From: Corythucha ciliata
Taxonomy: Eukaryota > Arthropoda > Insecta > Hemiptera > Tingidae
Length of the DNA: 64,000 nucleotides
Reading direction: 5' to 3'
NCBI GenBank assembly: GCA_038030265.1
Contig: CM075943.1
Span: forward strand, 36,704,001 to 36,768,000
Shown: positions 46,240 through 58,775 of the stretch, piece by piece
How positions within the stretch are numbered: position 1 is the stretch's first letter
How the letters are laid out: each line of letters begins with the position of its first letter
Program-made: the position numbers and the translations under genes
Notes under the pieces: model-generated
What the model saw: the letters and a program-made list of their open reading frames with translations, nothing else
The model's database searches: none
Told to the model about the DNA's origin: nothing

Positions 46240-47920
46240 GCAGTCAAATCAACAAAGATCCATGAGGTGAGTTAACCCAAGTTATATCGCTGTTGTATCA
46301 ACAGGTGAGTGGGACATAGTATTCTTCTAAGTACTCGCGATTTTATTTTTTCCCACAGTTAGGGGTGGTGTAGCCTTGAAATTGACAAGCAACCGGAAAG
46401 AAGAAAATTGAAAACAAAAAAAAAACTTGTAGCAGAAGGGAGAAAAAAACGAAGCAGAAACTGTGTGGGAGTTGTCAATTGCCTTTCGGATCAAGCATAA
46501 TAATGTACACAACTTTCGTGCTGCACCAATGACTGTACTTCTAAAAAATCCGTTCTATTTCCAACGATGGCAATAGGTTTGACACAGAATGAGTGTACAT
46601 AAGGGCAAGAATACCATCATTGACAAAATAAGAACGATCCCCAAAAAATAAGTGGTAGAAAGAAAGCCAGTTGAAATGATTTCCTACGCCTCTCTAGAGC
46701 TAACAAGGGCTTGAGGTCAATTAACAGTAACGTATCTCTAAGAATTAGCCATGCAATAGACCCTAATGGTGGTGTAACCAAATTAGGTGATGGAAATAAG
46801 ACAAGTTTTTCACGTACCACATCCACAGACGCTGTAGATTGGCGCTGCTTCTGTACGCAAAACAGCGTAAGGCCTTTGCGGGACCCTATTATATCCAAAA
46901 CGAAAGAGAAGCAATGCTTCAGAAGTTGAAGGACTTAGGTAATTTCACTAGTTCACGATTAGAAAACACGCGGTAAGACTCATGCGATCACACAGAATCA
47001 AGTAAAGCACCGAATGTGAGGAATTTTAAATATGTACGGTACTCCGACACTTCCACTCATAAACAGCCAACTAAACAACTTGAACTGAACTGAACTGAAC
47101 TGAACTGAAGAGTCTACGGGGCGAGGTATGAAACAAAACAGAAAGAAACGGAAAGAGACTCGAAGAGAGGGAGTAGTTGGAGGAGTAGAGAGAAGACTTA
47201 CAAAAGACGAGTTGCCCTCCCACTTTTCTAACTTCGGTGACCGAGGCTCGGAGTTGCAGGAAATAATAACGGGAGGGGGAAAGAAAACAGGATGACGATG
47301 CCTGTTTTGTTATTGTTTTGTGTGCGTGGAATCAACGAAAGTAAATTGTGTGCGCTTGGTTCGAAAGTTCCGGTTGCTCGACCGTGTTCTTTAGTTTTGA
47401 TAGGAGTAGGAGGGCTATGATCATGGTGGTGGTTGGATGGGGTCGGTGCGGCTATCCGCGAAACGCCAACCCAACCACAATCCGACATCCGAGGCGAAGG
47501 CCGGAAGGCGAAGCGAAGTACAGAACAAAAAAGGATGGGAAGTTGGATTGAGTATGTTGGGCATGGTGAGGGGGGAACCGTTCTGAAGAACGATCAGTAG
47601 AATGCATCAAGCTCCATCTACAGGGAAAGGATCGATTCAACTATACTCAGGCGTAGGCAATTATTCTCAATAAACTAGGTGGTAGGTGATTGAGGACGAG
47701 TGACGGGAATGAAAATGAAGGGTGTTGTAGTACAATAGCAGTACCTACGTACAGGGCCGAAACTAGGGGGGGGGTGGCAAAGGGGGCACGTGCTCCCGGC
47801 GGCAACTTTGGGAGGCGGCAATTTTTTGTTTGCTTAGTAAATATTATGGGAATGTAGCTTTGCCAACGGTTCAACCGTTGAATTACTGTATTAGTAACCA
47901 CAGTAATACAGGCTACGGGA
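46240..47920. other. Gene-poor stretch with a pentanucleotide repeat
   Basis: A (GAACT)n microsatellite is at about 47082-47107. The region 47240-47640 is GC-richer and purine-rich but has no recognisable frame. Near 47753 'cagggccgaaactaggggg' looks like a transposon terminus that leads into the minisatellite at 47930. Confidence 0.4.
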
Positions 47921-47929
47921 ACATGGAAG

Positions 47930-48260
47930 TAAAACGATAATTCGTGGCTTAAATTGCTTATATTAAGAAAAAACGCCCATTTTTACGACCAAAATTGTGA
48001 AAAAGCGGTGATTCGTGGATTAAATTTAAAAACAGTGCTAATTCACGCTTGAAATTGAGAAAAATTGCTAGTTCGCGGATAAAATTGAGAAAGAGCACTT
48101 ATTCGCAGATAAAATTTAGATATAAACGCTTGACTTCACGGTTAGAATAGAGAAAAGTTGCTAATGAAAAGCGGTATTTCGCAGGTAAAATTGAGAAAGA
48201 ACGGCTCACTCACATCTAAAACTGTGCAAAACCGCAGATTCGCGGATGAAATCGACGAGA
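47930..48260. repeat. Minisatellite, inverted copy of the 10600-10990 unit
   Basis: Units of about 36-40 bp: 'ggataaaattgagaaagagc' and 'gcttattcgcagataaaat' types. They are the reverse complement of the tract at 10600-10990. Confidence 0.65.
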
Positions 48261-48682
48261 AAAATTTATAATAATTTATTAAGCACGCAAAAAAAGGTTT
48301 CTTTTGCCAAAAGAAATTCATCAGGATCAAATATAAACTATACATAACAGGAACTTGCAATTTTGATTAAATAAAGGCATGATATTAATAATCTCGCGAA
48401 AATTTAGACCCGTGACTTGCAATTCCGCTGATAAAATTTTAGCTCAAATTCGATAATTCGAAAAAACTAAGGCCCTCCATACACGGGTCGTCTCGCTTTC
48501 GGCTCGAACTCGATGCGGAATCGAAGTGCTCGTCTTGCTCGAACTTTGTGATTTTCGCATCTGTGAAATTAGTGTATCTAGAAAAATAAACATTTTTTTT
48601 ATAATTTTTCGTGAGTCTTCAAGCTTTGTTTCGCTAAGTTGCAGTAATCCAAGGTGAAAGATGACTGTTCCTGCACGTTATA

Positions 48683-50151
48683 CAGGGTGGAACAGGATAA
48701 GTGTGACAAAAAAAAATTGGGGTGAAAGTAGGCCTCATTTGTGATCGAAAACACTCTTTGTACCATGGTCCGAAAATCAAAACCCTACGAGATATGATTT
48801 TTCTAACGTTTATTATGACTCACGACACTTTTTTTGACTAAATGGGAATAACTCAGTTTCCAGCTGACATTTTGCAACTTTTGATGACAGATTCGGAAAC
48901 AGCACATTTTTTTCTGTCAGGATTAGCCATTTACGATCAAATTCAACCATTTTCTGGGGGCTCGTATGCTACTCAAAGTTTTGCAAATCCAGGATTTCTA
49001 ATTTTTCAAAAAAGGCAACCCCCGCTTTTTTACTCGAAATTTGAGCGCACCGACATCCCATGGGTCGGAAAAACATCCCCAATGTGTAATTTTTAAAATT
49101 ACCCATGAACGTATTTTCAGTTAATCAGTGATGTTTCGGCAGAAATGGCCATTTCTTAGAAAAAAGAATGGTTTTTATCTTCAAAATCGCTTGTTTCGAC
49201 CTACAACATTTGAACGAGCTTTGTGATTTTTAGCATGATTGACGTCATTAAAGCATCATCCAAAGTTTTCCCTTGAACGGGACGGACTGTGTACGCCTGT
49301 CAAAGTCCAAAAATGTCGCTCCCGCAGCTAGCTGTCGGATAGAGTGCATTTCTCTACTGCAAATTTCGAATTCGTATTCTAATCGGAAATTGGAATCAAC
49401 AAGGAGAGTCATTAAGTGCACTAATTTCGTCGAATAACAGCTAAACACGCCGAAATTTGCAGTAGTGAAATGCACCATTGCCGACAGCCAGCTGCCGGAG
49501 CGACAGTTTTTGATATTTTGGTAGGAGTGCGCATTCCATTCGGTTCGAAGGAAAACTTTGGATAAGGCTTTAATGAGTTTTAGTATGTTATGAATCACAA
49601 AGCTCGTTCAAATTAGGTTGGTCAAAACAAGCGATTTTTAAGAGAAAATAAATCATTCTTTTTTTCCAAGAAATGGCCTTTCTGCCGAAAACTCGCTGAA
49701 GAACTAAAAATAAACGTCCAGGAGTAATTTTAAAAAGGACAAATTGAAGAAGTTTTTCCGACCCATGGGATGTCGATACGCTCAGATTTAGTGTAGAGAA
49801 GTGGGGGTTAAATTATTCGAAAAATTAGAGATCCACGATTTGCAAAACTTTGAGCATCTCTCAAGCCCACAGAAAATAGTTGAATTTTATCGAAAATGGC
49901 TAATCTTGACAGAAAAAAGTGTGCTCTTTCCAAATCCATCGTCAAAAGTTACAAATGTCAGCTGTAAACCGATTTATTCGCATTTAGTTAAGAAAAGTGA
50001 TGCAAGCCTCAAAAAACGTTAGAAAAATCATATCTCGTAGGATTTTGATTTTCGGTTCATGGTTTATAGGGTGCTTTCGATCGCAAATGAGGCCTATTTT
50101 CACCCAATTTTTTTTTTTTTTTTTTTGTCACACTTATCCTGTTCCACCCTG
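48683..50151. mobile_element. Giant foldback element, copy 3 (1,469 bp)
   Basis: It is flanked by TA on both sides, with the same termini as copy 1 ('cagggtggaacaggataag'). It is strongly similar to copy 1 along its whole length, with small indels such as a longer T-run at 50107-50126. ORFs 48842-49096 and 49801-50022 are the two arms. Confidence 0.88.
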
Positions 50152-50785
50152 TATATGCCACATCCACAATATCCACGAATTAATAAATACGAATGATTTA
50201 ACGGGGTCAATTATGAATCTGCGTTAAGAAGGCAGAGGAGTAGCGTTAAAATTTATGTTTTTAGCGATACAAATGAACAACTGTGTTGGCTCATATTATA
50301 TGTGCACAACCTTTCCTTAAGCAGCCCGTACACGAACAATATTATTGCGCAAACTAGTTTATTTTTTATTTTTAATTCGAATCCACCCACGGAGCCCACA
50401 GTATGAAAAATTCGGATTATTTGATCGTGTCTGACACCTACACAGGACGTTTTTTATGGTCTAGGAGATAACACTTCTAAGATCGCCAGAAATTTTCGAT
50501 GGGACAGGGGCTCACAGCAGAGCTAGCTGTTGGCAAACCGACTTTGGGTGGTTTGAAAACGACTGACGAGAGTAAAAATTCGTTTTCCACACCAATATAC
50601 ACGTTACGAAACCAACAACGCCATCCAATTTCATGGTATAGCCCGGCCAAAGACTAAAGAAATCGACGGTAGCGCTACTAGCGCCGATTAATATGTACTT
50701 AACCCCCCACCAGTTTTTCGTGCAATCGATATTTTCCGATATTTCTATCAGTGATATGAGTGTTTTTTTTGGGATGCCGACAACG

Positions 50786-51046
50786 GGGCGAAAAAAGGTA
50801 ATTCTCTTCGACTGTTACCTTTTCTCGGGTCGTTCCCTCTACACAAATCCGAAAACAATCATCACACTCTTGTCACTAAAAACAAATTCTCCTAATAGTT
50901 GGTCTGCGAACAGCAATAGTGATGTGCTATATTTCATGCTCGACTATTTTGTGTTGTAATGTTAGCAACACAACTGACGTTTCTTTTATCAATTTCAATT
51001 TATTTACCTTTATTTTGGTAATTCAGTTGTCGAATGATCCTCCGTA
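50786..51046 (+). repeat. 261 bp inverted duplication, left copy
   Basis: It is the reverse complement of 56511-56771 with only a few differences. It encodes an open stretch of about 60 codons (starts GRKKVILFDCYLFSGRSLYT, ends MLDYFV) that is also open in the other copy, with very few amino-acid changes. No known domain. Confidence 0.8.
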
Positions 51047-51096
51047 TTGAAAATTCCTATCCAGAACATCAGTGTGACAACATAGCTCAATAAGAC

Positions 51097-51327
51097 TCAA
51101 TCTCCTTTCGAATGTGTGTTTTGTTTCTGGAATTATTCATGTTGTAAGTGCCTCAATTGTATACAACCTATCTAATGAAGGATTTAAAGTATTCGTCACG
51201 CAATATTCTTCAATTCACCTCACGGAACTTACAATTAAGACAGGTTTGTAAAACCAAAGAATATTAAGCTAAAACATGCTAGGCATCTCATACTCTTTTT
51301 TCATCTCTTTGATAAGATTCTGTGTGT
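51097..51327. repeat. Direct repeat of 58776-59007
   Basis: A ~230 bp block is shared between the two places at roughly 85-90% identity by eye. In both places a ~170 bp satellite follows. Confidence 0.75.
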
Positions 51328-51379
51328 AATTATCCTCTCTATCATCCGGTACAAAATTCATGCTTCTGTACGTCGCACC

Positions 51380-52010
51380 AGAGTACCTCTCAAAAGAGAC
51401 GAAATTAAGCCAATTTGAATGTTACAGATGTTGTCCTCCGGCTGAGAACGCACGACGTCCAAATGCCTCAAATTTAGACTCTGGAGCCAACCAATAAAGC
51501 AAGAACTTGCCCCGCTTTAAGGCTTGTAAGATCGTCCTCCGGCTGAAAACGATCGACGTCTAATTAATAGCTCCTCCAGTGCTTCAAATTTAGACTCTGG
51601 CTGACCAAAAAAGCAAGAATTTGCTCCGCTTTAAGGCTTGTACGTTGCACCAGAGTACCTCTCAAAAGTGACGAAATTAAGCCATTTTGAATGTTACAGG
51701 TGTTGTCCTCCGGCTGAAAACGCTCGACGTTTTATTAATAGCTCCTCCAATGCTTCAAATTCAGACTCTGGCTGACCAATAAAGCAAGAATTTGCCCCGC
51801 TTTAAGGCTTGTGAGTTCCACCAGAGTACGTCTCAAAAGTGGCGAAATTAAACAATTTTGACCGTTGCAGATGGTGAGGTGTTGTCCTTCGGCTGAGGCT
51901 TCAAATTAAGACTCTGGCTGACTAATAAAACAAGATTTTGCCCTACTTTAAGGCTTGTAAGATCCACCAGAGTACCTCTCAAAAGTGACGAAACTATGCC
52001 ATTTTTCCCA
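51380..52010. repeat. ~170 bp satellite, variant 1
   Basis: Units contain 'gtacctctcaaaagtgacga', 'aattaagccattttg', 'ttgtcctccggctgaaaacg', 'gactctggctgaccaataaa' and 'gccccgctttaaggcttgta'. About four units, two of them shortened. Confidence 0.8.
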
Positions 52011-52029
52011 CTACAATATTGGTATTATA

Positions 52030-52250
52030 CAGGGTGGTTGGTTTTGAGCAGCAAAAAAAATTGGGTAATAGTACATCAAAAATGGGATAAAAAAGTCCTA
52101 TTCGGATAATGGCCTATCTCTTTTTGTAATAATTGGTTGTTGGTGATTGTAATAATTTTTTTAGTGATTTTTAGGCGCAACTGTATTTTTCAACGAAAAA
52201 CTGTTATTTCTCAGCTTCTACTTCACTTTTTTTTTTTTTTTTTTTTTTTT
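52030..52250. repeat. 'Tacaggg' element, partial copy B
   Basis: It begins after TA with 'cagggtggttggttttga' and follows the same sequence as the copy at 21260 up to the poly(T) run at 52228-52250. Confidence 0.6.
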
Positions 52251-52419
52251 CAAAAACAACGGAACTTGAGTTTCCATAGTGGAATTGCAAGTTCCGTCGA
52301 CATCTTCGACTGCTTATGTGAGGGTTTTCATGGACCATGTCCAACACATAAAAACAAAAAAATAAAAAACCTGCAGACGCCCTAAATTCGCACACCTCTT
52401 CGCCCATTTTATTAAATTT

Positions 52420-53260
52420 TTACTTCCATGTTCCCTGCGGGAATGGAAGTGTGGTGTTCGTGAAAAAAATCGAGTCCGAGCCGACATCACATTCATAATG
52501 TACAACCTCAGAAAAGTTTAAAAAAGTGGTTTTCGGCATGCCGTCGGTCTGTCGCTTTTTTTTGGACAAATTGCATGAAAATGAAAGCCTGGCTATTTCT
52601 TATTATGAGAAGCACAAATCTGGCCTTTGTTTTGAGAAAAAATCATTTATCGGACATGTTCTCCCCGTACCGAAATGTTTTTAGATATAACTTCAGAACA
52701 AGTGATTCCAGAATTTTTTTTTTATTTTTTTCGGATTCCTCGTTAAATTTCCTTGCGAATTGACCACAATATTGCCGAAAAAATGCAACTTTTTTTGTGG
52801 CCAAAATCGTCGTTTTTAGCGCAAAAGGACCAGTAGCAAAAAATGACGGTCGAAATTGCAAAAAAGGGCCTCTAGAGCCCCTTTGTATCTTAATTTCAAA
52901 TATTTATACCCGAAAAAAACTGAGATTAAGAGATTGTGGGAGGAGATAGATTTGGCGTGACTACGTCAAAAATTATTTGCCACAGTTTTACACAGTAATC
53001 TAAGTCTAGTTGTTTCTTCGCATGAAAAACGCGAATATGACCTTTGTTTTGAAGGTAAATCATTTCCCAGGCATGTTCTCCCCGTAGCGGAATAATATTT
53101 TCGGTATTAACTTCGAAACAATTCGTCCTGGAATTTTGTAACTATTTTGTTAAGATTTCTCATTCAATTTCCATGCGAATTGACTACAACGTTACCGAAA
53201 ACAAACCCGTTTCACTTCCATGTTACCTACGGGCATTTTTTTGCTTTCTTGTATGTGTAG
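52420..53260. repeat. 'ttacttccatgttccc' repeat with internal duplication
   Basis: 52421-52480 matches 26708-26760. Inside, 52600-52790 and 52990-53200 are diverged tandem copies ('cctttgttttga', 'catgttctccccgta', 'ttccatgcgaattga'). The termini 'acttccatgttccc' recur inverted near 54781. Confidence 0.6.
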
Positions 53261-54420
53261 GTCAGAAGTGTTCGAAAAAAAAAATGCTAACTCTGAAAAG
53301 CTCGTACAATTTTTTGGCAGCCCAAAAACCGACATTTTTTAGCACTTCTTTTAGTTTCTTCTGAATATCCCGAAAATGAGTTACTTTAGAGGACAATCTT
53401 CACTCCCTAAACTTGTTGAGCGATAAATTTCCAACAAATTTTGTATGTAAAGTAGTTGTCCACGATGAATATGGAACGGGCTACAGCCTTTCGACATTGT
53501 TGTTCCAAAATGGTCAAAGGACCTAAAATCGCCTGTTTTCGACTAAATATTGCATTTTGGACTGTTTTCTACTTTTTGATTTTTTTGTATGAAAGAACGA
53601 TAACAAACAATTGAAGGAGAAAATTGAAGTGAAAATTGAGTGACGATAGATGGTTATAGTCGTTGATGAATAAGAGTCGGTAATTGAAGATTAGTCTATG
53701 TGGACTGGGGGTTGATTGTTTATTATGTGCGATGCAGAATTTTGGATTTAAAGTTATGAAAATTTCGGTGTTTGAGGAATGAAGACTGCGGGATTTTTTG
53801 TCATCTTGTATTTATAGGTCAGAAGTGTTCGAGAAGAAGATAACTCTGAAAATGCTACCTTTCCGAGGTAAATTTTTGGCAGCCCAAAACCCGAAAGGTT
53901 TTGGCACATCTTTTAGTTTCTTCTAGATGTCTCGAAAATGAGTTACTTTCGAGGAAAATCTTCTCTCACAAAACTTATTGAGCATTAAATTAAGTTTTCC
54001 AAGACAAATGCGGAACGGGCTACAGCCTATCGAAATAGTTGTTCTAAAATGGTCGAAGGTCCTAAAATCGCCCTTTTTCGACCCAAGTATTCTCATTGGC
54101 TTTACTTTGGACTATTTTCTAAACTTTTTTTTTTTTTTTTTTTTTTGTATGAAAGAACGAAGACGAATGATTGACGGAGGATTGAAAATTGAGGGATGAT
54201 TGATGCTTATAGTCGTTGATGGATAAGGGTCGGTAATTGAAGATTAGTCGATGTGGGCATATAATAATAATAAATAATAATAATAATAATATAATAATAA
54301 TAAATAATAATAAATAATCGCACATAATCAATAATCAATGATTATTGATTATGTGCGACGAATAATTTTTTTGGATTTAGGGTTATGGAAATTTTGGTGT
54401 TTGAGGAATGAAGACTGCGT
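53261..54420. repeat. Tandem duplication, unit ~556 bp
   Basis: 'ggtcagaagtgttcga' begins unit 1 at 53261 and unit 2 at 53817. Both continue through 'gaaaatgagttacttt', 'ggaacgggctacagcc', 'ggtcgaaggtcctaaaatcg' and 'tttgaggaatgaagactgcg'. Unit 2 carries an ATA/ATAA microsatellite at 54257-54317 and runs into the palindrome. Confidence 0.8.
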
Positions 54421-54906
54421 GATTGATGATTCATGGATTGTGTGGAGGACCACACGATACTTTCATGTTCCCGTTTTTGGCGTTCATCAATAATGCATAC
54501 AAAAAATAAAAAATAAATAAATAAAAAATAAACAAGAAAACTTCCATGGCCGTATCAATTTTTTCAGTGCTCCGACCCCTCCTATTTCATGCTGGTTAAA
54601 GGGTAACATGGGCGCGTTAGTAGAAAAATGCGAAATAAAACTCGAGCGCTCATGTTACCCTTTAACCAGCATGAAATAGGAGGGGTCGGAGCACTGAAAA
54701 AATTCATACGGCCATGGAGGTTTTCTTGTTTATTTTTTATTTATTTATTTTTGTATGCATAATTGATGAACGCCAAAAACGGGAACATGGAAGTATCGTG
54801 TGGTCCTCCACACAATCCCTGAATCATCAATCACGCAGTCTTCATTCCTCAAACACCAAAATTTCCATAACCCTAAATCCAAAAAAATTCTTCGTCGCAC
54901 ATAATC
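54347..54906. repeat. Near-perfect 560 bp palindrome
   Basis: The left arm 54347-54614 and right arm 54645-54906 are inverted copies with only scattered differences, mainly AAAT microsatellite length. The loop is only about 30 bp. The arms contain 'cttccatggccgtat' and 'ctggttaaagggtaacatg'. The ends are 'gattatgtgcgacga' and its complement. A shorter hairpin (54318-54360) abuts the left end. Confidence 0.87.
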
Positions 54907-55021
54907 TTTATTTGTTGTTTATTCTTCAAATGCAATATTATTTTAATTTTTCCTGTGCCAGAGCTTGGATTTCTCAAGAAAGAGAGCAAAACAAATGAAT
55001 TTTTGCACCTGTTATTATTCA

Positions 55022-56130
55022 CATTTTCGTCAAAAAATAACTGTTTCCGTGTCCTCGACAGCTCCTCAAAGTTTTGCGAATCAGGAATTTTTATTTTTTC
55101 GATGAAAGTCAATCACCACTTGTCCATACTAAATCTCCGTCTATCGACTTTCGATGGATCAGAAAAACTTCTTCAACGTGCCCCTTTCAAAATTATTCAT
55201 GAGCATTTATTTAATTAGTTAGCGATTTTTCGGCAGAAATGACAGTTTTTTTTTTGTTTTTTTTTTTTTAAAAAAAAGAGTGATTTTTCTATTCAAAATC
55301 GTTTGTTTTGACCTGTAAATTCAAGCAATCCTTGCGAATTTCAACGTGCGAAAAATAATTAAAACATCATCTGAAGCGGACCTTGGATTGTAACTGAATG
55401 TTAACGCTCACCTAAGCATCAAAAGATATCGTTTCGGCAGCTGGCTGTCGTCGCTGTCGAATAGAGTGCATTTCACTACTACGAATTTCAGTAAATTAGC
55501 GATTATTTGGCAGACATTGTTAAATAAAAGTAAATAGTCACACCAAGTGGTAATTTTTGTCGCATAATCGCAAATTAACTGAAAACGTCGAATTTCGTGA
55601 AAGAGAAATACACTTTATTCGACAGCCAGCTGCCGGAGCGACATTTGATTGATCCTCTGGTAGAAGTTCACAGTCAGTTACATTTAATGGACCACCTGGG
55701 GTGAGGTTTTCATGACGCTGAGCATGATTTGTTTTTCAGTTCCATCGAAAGTCGATAGGCGGAGATTTAGAATGGACAAGTGGTGATTGACTTTCATTGG
55801 AAAAAAAAAAAAAAAAAAAAAAAATCCTGTTTCGCAAAAATTTGAGGAACTGCCGAGGACACGGAAACAGTTATTTTTTGACGAAAATAGATAGTCCTGA
55901 CAGGAAAGAGTGCTCTTCCCAAATCCATCGTCAAAATTTGTAGAATGTCAGCTCGGAAGCGAGTTACTCGCATTTTGTCCAGGAAAATGATGTTATCCTA
56001 AAAAGATGCTAGCAAAATCATACCTCGAAGGGTTTTGATTTTCGGACCATGGGTTATGGGGTGTTTTCGATCGCAAATGAGGTCTAATTTTACCCAATTT
56101 TTTTCTTTACACTTAAACCCTTCCACCCTG
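55022..56130. mobile_element. Giant foldback element, copy 4 (subfamily B, left end truncated)
   Basis: The right end is complete ('ttaaacccttccaccctg' at 56113-56130). The left ~180 bp are missing, so it starts inside the arm ('attttcgtcaaaaaataact'). Compared with copy 2 it has a deletion near 55735-55745 and a long A-run at 55800-55823. Confidence 0.82.
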
Positions 56131-56510
56131 TGTATTTCTAGAAGAAGTCCTGGCGCTACGAAGTGTGGGGTCCGACATAATTAGGAAAAACCGAAACAAG
56201 TGACCTTCCCGGTGGTCTCCAGCAGCCCGGTCACATTGGACGTCCGGGGACTTTTAGTATGTTTACTTCCTAACTACCCCAAACAAAGCGGAAAAATAAA
56301 AAATCACTAAACCGACCACGTCGTCTACACTCGTTTTTCATCATTCATTGACTGGACTAATTTTTAAAGGAGTTTATTTTACAATAAAACAAGTTTCATG
56401 GCATAAATTTCATTTATACCTACCTACGATACGAAATCTGTTCAAACTTATAATTATGTGTTTGAGTGGGTGATCGTATGAAAAGCGACGTTCTGTAAAA
56501 GAATTTTTAG

Positions 56511-56771
56511 TACGGAGGATCATTCGTCAACTGAATTACCAAAATAAAGGTAAATAAATTGAAATTGATAAAAGTAACGTCAGTTGTGTTGCCAACATTA
56601 AAACACAAAATAGTCGAGCATGAAATATAGCACATCACTATTGCTGTTCGCAGACCAACTATTAGGAGAATTTGTTTTTAGTGACAAGAGAGTGATGATT
56701 GTTTTCGGACTTGTGTAGAGGGAACGACCCGAGAAAAGGTAACAGTCGAAGAGAATTACCTTTTTTCGCCC
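56511..56771 (-). repeat. 261 bp inverted duplication, right copy
   Basis: Reverse complement of 50786-51046. Between the two copies lie satellite, the palindrome and foldback copy 4. Confidence 0.8.
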
Positions 56772-56779
56772 GGATGTCG

Positions 56780-58770
56780 TCCACTCTTTTTTTTGCCTCA
56801 ACGGTTTTTTTGTCGTGATTAAAGTAAGTAGACATGAGATAATTTATGATTTTAATACTTTGAGAGACAAGATGTTGTATTTGATTTCAGAAATGAGTGA
56901 AAGACAGGGTTTCATTAATTTTCATTATCGAATGTGAAGGCTTCACTTCATGTCTTCGACGGCGTCTCTACCACGTCCCCTTAACTCACAGCGAAGAAAG
57001 TTCGGACTAATTTCTTTGCTTTAGTTCGGCTTACCAGACAAACAGAGCGCGCGGTAATCGTGACTTTTGGATGGTTGGTGGGAAGATTGTTGAACCTTCA
57101 TTGTGATGTTATTTATAACGGCCAACCAAACCAAACGAAAACTATCATTTCAAACGTACTGTACATGTGACTTTGCTGCCTAATACGTCGGGGAAGTTTC
57201 GACTCATAATAAACCTTATCACCTTATCATCAACCCCTAGGACAGTTTGACATTATTGATACAAATCCCACGTTTTAAGGCAGTTCAGTGTTTTTCACAA
57301 ATTTTTTAAGTTTCTCTACGTAATAATTAGTGTCGGGAAGACCTGATTCGCAATCGACAGGGGCTCCTTGATTTTTTGAATCCGTCCGGCTTCAGATGAA
57401 CATTATTTTCCTCACCTCTCTCTAGAATTCTAGATAACCAAAATGTCTTTTCACCACTCCGGCGCAGCTCACGGTAAAAACACTTCGTGTAGTCAAATTG
57501 AATCGTTTATTTATGAGTTGATTATAATAAATTATGCTTTTGAAGTCATAACAGACGTGTTCGACACATTTACACCCTCCAGAGACCACCGTCAAAAGCA
57601 CACGAATGTCGGGTTTGGTTTCTTCCGGGATTAGTCGAAATTGATGACTTTCGGGTGACAAGCAAACTCGAGACACAGGGCACGGTGCACAGCACTTGTG
57701 AAACTGTGAGTATCACCATCACCCATGAAAACTTATTTTCTGGCCGTTTAGCTCACTACACTGTGAGTGTTTTTTTAAAAGTTTTTGGTGGGATTCAGTG
57801 TTCGGTGTACCAGAAACGACTGCCCTTTCTTCTTTGACATATTCGTATTCAATTCAGCCGCTACAGTTTTTCTGCGGTGACTGCAATCTACAACGATCAT
57901 CGTCGAACAATATCAACATGGTTTTTTTTAAAGCTGGCTTCTCCTTCTTTGTGAGCCTTTACTTCGCCGGGCACCAAGTTCACGAGCCATTTTTCTAATC
58001 TCCGAAAAAATAAATAAATAAAAAGGCGAGGGACTATTCACTTTAACCAACACAAAAAATATCTAAACGAAACGGCAGAAGTTGGAGACTAGACTCCTCC
58101 TTACTTCTTCTAAACATTGAAAGGGGGTGAGGTGGGTTCTAACCTTCTTATTTGTTATGAGTCGAATTACCTTTGAAAAATCGAACCTCGCTTCCCCATC
58201 GTATTACTCTTCGTGGTCTCTACTAAGCAGGCTTCACCTCAATATTATTTTATAGTTTGTCTCCATCATAATTAAATAAAGAAGGGATGAACTGACGGAG
58301 GGGAAAAAGCAGTATATAAAAAGATGTTTTTTCCCTTTTCAGAGAGTCTCCTCGAGTCAGTCTTCAAACCTAACTTGGAGTAAATTCGTCTTGTGTAATT
58401 AATCTTTGAGGTAGTCTACCGCTTCCGCCAGAGTGGAGACCGGGGTGAAACCAAACCATAACCTGGACATTTCATAACTGGTATATTCGATAACCAGCTA
58501 TTCCATAACTGGGATATTCCATAACCTGATATCACTACTTTAAGAACAAACCGCTAGGATCAACAGAAATGTTGTTTCTCCTCGTTTATGATGACTGGGG
58601 ACAACTAGTAGGTACGCTAACTAGTATGATAGTCGTTCGTTTGTTCTGTTTGGTTCTGTTTTCTGTTTCATATTTATCACACTCCATTCTTATCCAGTTG
58701 GCACACAAAAAGTATCAACAATAACCGCCCTCCTTCTCTAAAATAGTCATATTATGCTCTTTACAAGAAG
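56780..58770. other. Gene-poor stretch with a promoter-like TATA segment
   Basis: The minus frame 57422-57676 and the plus frame 57443-57634 overlap; neither has a family I know. At 58312-58322 'agtatataaaaag' is a good TATA box with a 'cagtcttc' start-like site about 35 bp downstream, as in LTR promoters, but I could not find a partner LTR. Near 58470-58540 'ataactgg' is repeated. Confidence 0.35.
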
Positions 58771-58775
58771 AAGCA

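Noticed and set aside
51380..52010. CRISPR-like array (repeats with spacers)
   Set aside because: The whole ~170 bp unit repeats with gradual divergence; there are no unique spacers of constant length, and the DNA is eukaryotic.
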